DNA from: SAR116 cluster bacterium
GTDB lineage: Bacteria > Pseudomonadota > Alphaproteobacteria > Puniceispirillales > Puniceispirillaceae
Direction of reading: 5' to 3'
Length of the DNA stretch: 16,603 nucleotides
Assembly (NCBI GenBank): GCA_002722385.1
Contig: PBLR01000016.1
Location: 4,550-21,152 of the forward strand
Shown one piece after another: positions 13,058 to 16,603 of the stretch (position 1 is the first letter of the stretch; each line of letters starts with the position of its first letter). Made by a program: the position numbers and the translations under genes. The notes beneath the pieces are model-generated. The model was not told the origin of the DNA. It did no database searches and was given only the letters and a program-made list of their open reading frames with translations.

Positions 13058-14656
13058 TCAGACCGCCCCTGCCGGCTGTGCCGCCGCGCCGGATTTCTGG
13101 ACCCCGCCCATCAACAGGCCCACCGCCTGGGCAGACATGTCTGCAGCCGGTTGCGGGGCAGACAGACGGCCTTCAGACAACACCGCGATCCGGTTTGAGA
13201 TGGCAAAAATCTCTTCCAAATCCTGCGAGATCACAATCACGGCGGAGCCAGATGCAGCCAGTTCGATCATCGCCTGACGGATAAAGGTGGCCGCGCCGAC
13301 ATCAACACCCCAGGTAGGCTGGGCAACAATTAGAACACGCGGCTGTTTGATAATCTCGCGCCCGACCACGAATTTCTGCAGATTGCCGCCTGACAAAGCA
13401 GAGGCCTGCGGGTCAGCCATAGGTTTGCGCACATCAAAGGTGGTACTGATCTGTTCTGCCCGGGCCTGCAGCTTGTCTTGCCGGATAAAGCCGTTCGTGA
13501 CCATGCCGTCATCCTGAAAGCCGGTCAGAAGCGCGTTTTGCGACAGGCTCATCTGCGGGACCGCAGCATGACCGTTCCGTTCTTCAGGAATAAAACAAAT
13601 CTGATGCTGGCGGCGGTGATGCGGGCCAAGCTGGCTGATATCTGCCTGTTCCGCCCAGATAACCCCGCTATGCTGTCCCCGCCATTCACCAGACAGGGCG
13701 GCCATCAGCTCATCCTGGCCATTACCCGCAATACCGGCAATGCCCAAAACCTCGCCAGCATGGGCGGTAAGATTGACCTCATCAAGGGCCACTTCAAACG
13801 GGCCATAAGCAGCGCGGGAAAGGGCCCTGACGCTGAACAACACGTCTCCTGAGGACAGGCCTGCGCCGGTTTTGACCGCCTCAACAGAGGTTCCGACCAT
13901 CAATTCAGCCATCTGGTGTGTGGTTTTTTCAGCTGTATCCACCTCAGCCACCTTTTTGCCCCCGCGCAGGATGGTGGCGCGGCTGGTCAGCTGTTTAATC
14001 TCATCCAGTTTGTGCGAGATAAACAGAACCGCACAGCCTGTCTCTGCCAGACGGCGCAACACATCAAACAGCTGATCTGTTTCCTGCGGGGTAAGCACAG
14101 AGGTGGGCTCATCCATAATCAATAAGGACGGGTCCTGCAGCAAACAGCGCATAATCTCTACCCGCTGTTGCTGGCCGACAGACAAATCGGCAACCAGACT
14201 GTCCGGGTCCAGCGGAATACCATAATCTGCAGACCGGGTACGGATCAGCTCATTCAGCTGGTCGCGGGCTTGTGTCTGCGGCAGGGCCAGTTCAATATTT
14301 TCAGCAACCGTCAGGCTTTCAAAAAGAGAGAAATGCTGAAACACCATACCGATGCCCATCGCGCGGGCCTGTTGCGGGTTGGTGATTTGAACCGGCTGTC
14401 CCTGCCAGTCAAACTGGCCGGAATCAGGCTGCAGAAGCCCGTAAATCATTTTCACGAAAGTGGATTTCCCGGCCCCGTTTTCCCCAAGCAACGCGTGCAA
14501 TTCGCCCGGCCTGATGGTGAAGTCAATATCATCATTTGCCACAAATTGACCAAATGATTTGCGGATGCGGCGGCCAGACAACAAACTGCCTGTCTGTGGA
14601 GATACAGAACTGGTCATTTGTGCAGGGTCAGCCTCCAGAACATTCGCGCCGTTCAT
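13058..14656 (-). CDS. BMP-type ABC transporter ATP-binding protein (two nucleotide-binding domains)
   Basis: This 532-residue protein powers the importer and has two fused ABC domains. Domain 1 is complete: Walker A GENGAGKST (58-66), Q-loop near 107, signature LSVGQ (158-162), Walker B LLIMDEP with catalytic Glu 183, and the switch His 215. Domain 2 is of the degenerate type usual in this family. In place of a Walker A it has GIAGNGQDEL (308-317), it has a normal signature LSGGN (421-425), and its Walker B is VLIVAQPTWGVD with Gln instead of Glu and Ser 477 at the switch position. The start is uncertain: the ATG at 14656 has no Shine-Dalgarno, and a second ATG at residue 14 also lacks a well-placed one. 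It is first in the operon. Confidence 0.95.
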   Translation of the reverse strand: MNGANVLEADPAQMTSSVSPQTGSLLSGRRIRKSFGQFVANDDIDFTIRPGELHALLGENGAGKSTFVKMIYGLLQPDSGQFDWQGQPVQITNPQQARAMGIGMVFQHFSLFESLTVAENIELALPQTQARDQLNELIRTRSADYGIPLDPDSLVADLSVGQQQRVEIMRCLLQDPSLLIMDEPTSVLTPQETDQLFDVLRRLAETGCAVLFISHKLDEIKQLTSRATILRGGKKVAEVDTAEKTTHQMAELMVGTSVEAVKTGAGLSSGDVLFSVRALSRAAYGPFEVALDEVNLTAHAGEVLGIAGIAGNGQDELMAALSGEWRGQHSGVIWAEQADISQLGPHHRRQHQICFIPEERNGHAAVPQMSLSQNALLTGFQDDGMVTNGFIRQDKLQARAEQISTTFDVRKPMADPQASALSGGNLQKFVVGREIIKQPRVLIVAQPTWGVDVGAATFIRQAMIELAASGSAVIVISQDLEEIFAISNRIAVLSEGRLSAPQPAADMSAQAVGLLMGGVQKSGAAAQPAGAV

Positions 14657-14670
14657 GTCGTATAGTGGTG

Positions 14671-14699
14671 AGCATAAGAGGGTTTGAGAAGAGAGTCTA
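14671..14699 (-). promoter_or_regulatory. Possible promoter of the BMP importer operon
   Basis: On the minus strand TAGACT (14694-14699), a 17-bp spacer and TATGCT (14671-14676) each match the consensus at four of six bases. The start site would fall only about 7-10 nt before the ATG at 14656, giving a very short or absent leader, which would fit the missing Shine-Dalgarno. This is a weak call. Confidence 0.25.
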
Positions 14700-14761
14700 T
14701 GCAGCCGGAGACCAACTCTGCAATTTAAAGGCTGAGAGGCTTAAAAAACAGGCAACATCGC

Positions 14762-16177
14762 TCAGATTGTGACCACACGAAGGGCGTTTGTTGTCCCGGC
14801 CAGACCAAAGGGCATGCCAGACACCAGCACAATTGATTCGCCTGTGCGCGCCAGACCCCGTTGTTTGATCAGCGCCACCGCTTCATCAACCGCCTGTTCA
14901 TATGAAGTTTCATCCTGATGCGCGGTCTGGGTGCCCCAGAGCAGGCTGAGGCGGCGCTCAACCGCTGGTTCAGGTGACAGCACAAGCAAGGGCTGGGACG
15001 GGCGTTCACGGGCCAGACGCACCGCGGTATTGCCAGAAGCGGTAAAGGCCACAATTGCCGCCGCCTCAATCGTCTGGGCCAGCCTTACGGCCGCTTCGGC
15101 AACCGCGTGATAGACAGAGGGTTCAACCGCCAGCCGGGCCGGGCCGTCATGCGGATTATCCTGAACATGAGCTTCAGCCGCGCAGGCAATTTCCGCCATC
15201 ATCGCCACCGCCTGTTCCGGATAGTCACCCACCGCTGATTCAGCAGATAACATCACCGCATCTGCGCCTTCAAACACAGCCCCTGCCACGTCAGAGGCTT
15301 CAGCCCGTGTCGGGGCGGGTGAGGTGATCATGCTTTCCAGCATCTGGGTTGCCACAATCACAGGCTTGCCGACCTGGCGGCATTTGGCGACCAGCTGTTT
15401 CTGGATGGCCGGAACCTGGGCCGCGGGCAGTTCCACCCCCAGATCGCCCCTGGCGACCATCACCGCATCAGTGGCCTGAATGATCTGGTCAATTTCGGTC
15501 AGGGCTGAGGGTTTCTCGATTTTGGCAATGATTTGCGCCCGCCCGCCAATCCGGCTTTTTGCGTCCAGAATATCGCTGGCGCGCTGAACAAAAGACAGCG
15601 CGATATACTCAACATCCTGATCTAGCGCAAAGGCAAGGTCTGTCAGGTCTTTTTCGGTAAGCGGTGTGACATCCAGAGTCACATCCGGCAGATTCAACCC
15701 TTTCTGGCTGGATAATCTGCCCGCATGATGAAGCCGTGCCACCGCATGATGCGCGCCAAACGCGGTGACAGTGAACGTCAGCTTACCATCATCCATCAAC
15801 AGGGTGGATTTCGGCTCAAGGCTGGCGAAAATATCAGCATGAGGCAACGGAATGGCCGGAATGTTGCCGTCAAGCTCTGGTGCAGGCTGGTCAGGCAGAT
15901 AAAAACAGACCTGCTGGCCGGCTTCAAGTGACAAAGGGGCATCCAGCTTGCCAATCCGGTATTTCGGCCCCTGCAGGTCAGCCAGAATGCCAATCGGCCG
16001 GCCAAGGCGCTGTTCAACTGAGCGGATTGCCTGAACCCGCCTGGCCTGTTCTTCATGGGCGCCATGGCTGAAATTCAGCCGGAACAGATTGGCACCGGCC
16101 CTGGCCAGCGTTTCAATGACCTGTTCAGATGATGAGGCTGGTCCCAATGTGGCGACGATTTTTGTTGACCGTTGCAT
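14762..16177 (-). CDS. pyk: Pyruvate kinase
   Basis: Pyruvate kinase converts phosphoenolpyruvate and ADP to pyruvate and ATP in lower glycolysis. The 471-residue product is close to the usual bacterial length. It shows the N-terminal KIVATLGPAS block (6-15), the substrate and potassium/magnesium site around RLNFSHG (33-39), ADLQGPKYRIG (66-76), the pyruvate kinase signature IIAKIEKPSAL with catalytic Lys 219 and Glu 221, GDLGVELP (244-251), and ATQMLESM followed by PTRAEASDVA (276-299). A C-terminal regulatory-type alpha/beta domain begins near residue 350. A GGGGGA run about eight to thirteen bases before the ATG may act as the ribosome-binding site. It is followed on the same strand, after 105 bp, by the importer operon; I saw no clear terminator between them. 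Confidence 0.97.
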   Translation of the reverse strand: MQRSTKIVATLGPASSSEQVIETLARAGANLFRLNFSHGAHEEQARRVQAIRSVEQRLGRPIGILADLQGPKYRIGKLDAPLSLEAGQQVCFYLPDQPAPELDGNIPAIPLPHADIFASLEPKSTLLMDDGKLTFTVTAFGAHHAVARLHHAGRLSSQKGLNLPDVTLDVTPLTEKDLTDLAFALDQDVEYIALSFVQRASDILDAKSRIGGRAQIIAKIEKPSALTEIDQIIQATDAVMVARGDLGVELPAAQVPAIQKQLVAKCRQVGKPVIVATQMLESMITSPAPTRAEASDVAGAVFEGADAVMLSAESAVGDYPEQAVAMMAEIACAAEAHVQDNPHDGPARLAVEPSVYHAVAEAAVRLAQTIEAAAIVAFTASGNTAVRLARERPSQPLLVLSPEPAVERRLSLLWGTQTAHQDETSYEQAVDEAVALIKQRGLARTGESIVLVSGMPFGLAGTTNALRVVTI

Positions 16178-16245
16178 ACCCTAACATTCCCCCTTAGCCG
16201 ATACCGCCGGGAGCATAACATAGCTGACAGAAAAGTGAACCGGCT

Positions 16246-16603
16246 TCAGCCCTTTTCACGCAGACGAAACGCCACCAGCAGCCCGGCCAGAGCGGTCACC
16301 AGTATCGCCAGAAAGGCTAGCCGGAAGGAAGCCGCGGTATAGCTGGCCGGTCCGGCCTCAGCCAGCAAATCAAGCAGCAGGCCCACAACAGGCTGCAGCA
16401 CAGCCCCAGACGCCACGGTGAGCGAGTTCACAATCCCGACCGCCGTCCCGGTCAGATGATCAGGCATCACCTGACGCACCAGCGCAAAACAGCTGGTCAT
16501 GGTTCCGCCTGAAAACCCGATAAGGACCATCACTGCCACCGCCGCCGGCAGCGGCAAGGCGGGCACAAAAATCAACAGACATAACAAGGCAGAGACCGCC
16601 ACA
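16246..16603 (-). CDS. MFS transporter, C-terminal part (cut by window edge)
   Basis: The frame is open to the right edge, so the N-terminus lies outside. About 118 C-terminal residues are visible, with four hydrophobic segments and the pattern of major facilitator superfamily transporters in the second six-helix half. SCFALVRQVMP and the following GTAVGIVNSLTVASGAVLQPVVGLLLD resemble MFS helices 10-11. A short basic tail (FRLREKG) ends the protein in the cytoplasm. The substrate cannot be inferred. A 68-bp gap separates it from pyk on the same strand. Confidence 0.85.
   Translation of the reverse strand, partial: VAVSALLCLLIFVPALPLPAAVAVMVLIGFSGGTMTSCFALVRQVMPDHLTGTAVGIVNSLTVASGAVLQPVVGLLLDLLAEAGPASYTAASFRLAFLAILVTALAGLLVAFRLREKG

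Noticed and set aside
13058..14656. Degenerate second ATPase domain as a sign of a broken gene
   Set aside because: Loss of the second Walker A lysine and the catalytic Glu is usual in double-domain sugar and nucleoside importer ATPases, and the frame is intact.
14657..14761. Riboswitch upstream of the importer operon
   Set aside because: The 105-bp gap shows only a weak promoter-like pair and a direct AGGCT repeat; no purine-riboswitch-like three-way junction or terminator hairpin is visible.
1..16603. CRISPR array, insertion sequence, prophage or integration site
   Set aside because: No regularly spaced repeats, transposase or integrase frames, or duplicated tRNA end were found; the tRNA-Val is intact with no copy of its 3' end nearby.

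Overview
The window looks like a chromosomal segment of an alphaproteobacterium. It has moderate to high GC, dense coding and short intergenic gaps. It carries two small protein families that I know mainly from Alphaproteobacteria (DUF2794 and DUF3126), an alphaproteobacterial-type Der GTPase with an acidic linker, and a perfect alphaproteobacterial LexA-type motif (GAAC-N7-GAAC). A marine SAR116-like lineage is possible, but that is only a guess. I see no prophage, insertion sequence, CRISPR array or rRNA.

Left part (1-2083): the 3' end of a D-2-hydroxyacid dehydrogenase of the glycerate dehydrogenase type, a 34-residue single-span membrane microprotein, an unrecognised 89-residue protein on the minus strand, a minus-strand tRNA-Val(GAC) with encoded CCA and an intrinsic terminator, then an N-formylglutamate amidohydrolase family gene whose end overlaps the end of der by 19 bp.

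Envelope and ribosome operon (5540 to 2065, minus strand): a YfgM-like membrane protein, the lipoprotein BamB and the ribosome-assembly GTPase Der, in the same order as the yfgM-bamB-der block of gammaproteobacteria. A 291-bp spacer containing inverted and direct repeats separates it from a divergent DUF2794 gene. Next come a 92-residue zinc-ribbon-like protein preceded by the candidate SOS box, a DUF3126 protein, and a LysE/ArgO-type amino-acid exporter on the minus strand.

Purine-type island (7614 to about 14700): a plus-strand operon encodes two divergent Lin0512-family paralogues whose reading frames overlap by 4 bp, followed by an 8-oxoguanine deaminase-like amidohydrolase. It converges, across a bidirectional terminator, on a minus-strand operon for a BMP-type (purine nucleoside/nucleobase class) ABC importer: double-domain ATPase, two permeases and a periplasmic binding protein. 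The simplest reading is uptake of purine-like compounds followed by deamination, with the Lin0512 pair as an uncharacterised partner. This is the most likely place for an undescribed system.

Right part: pyruvate kinase, then the C-terminal part of an MFS transporter cut by the window edge.
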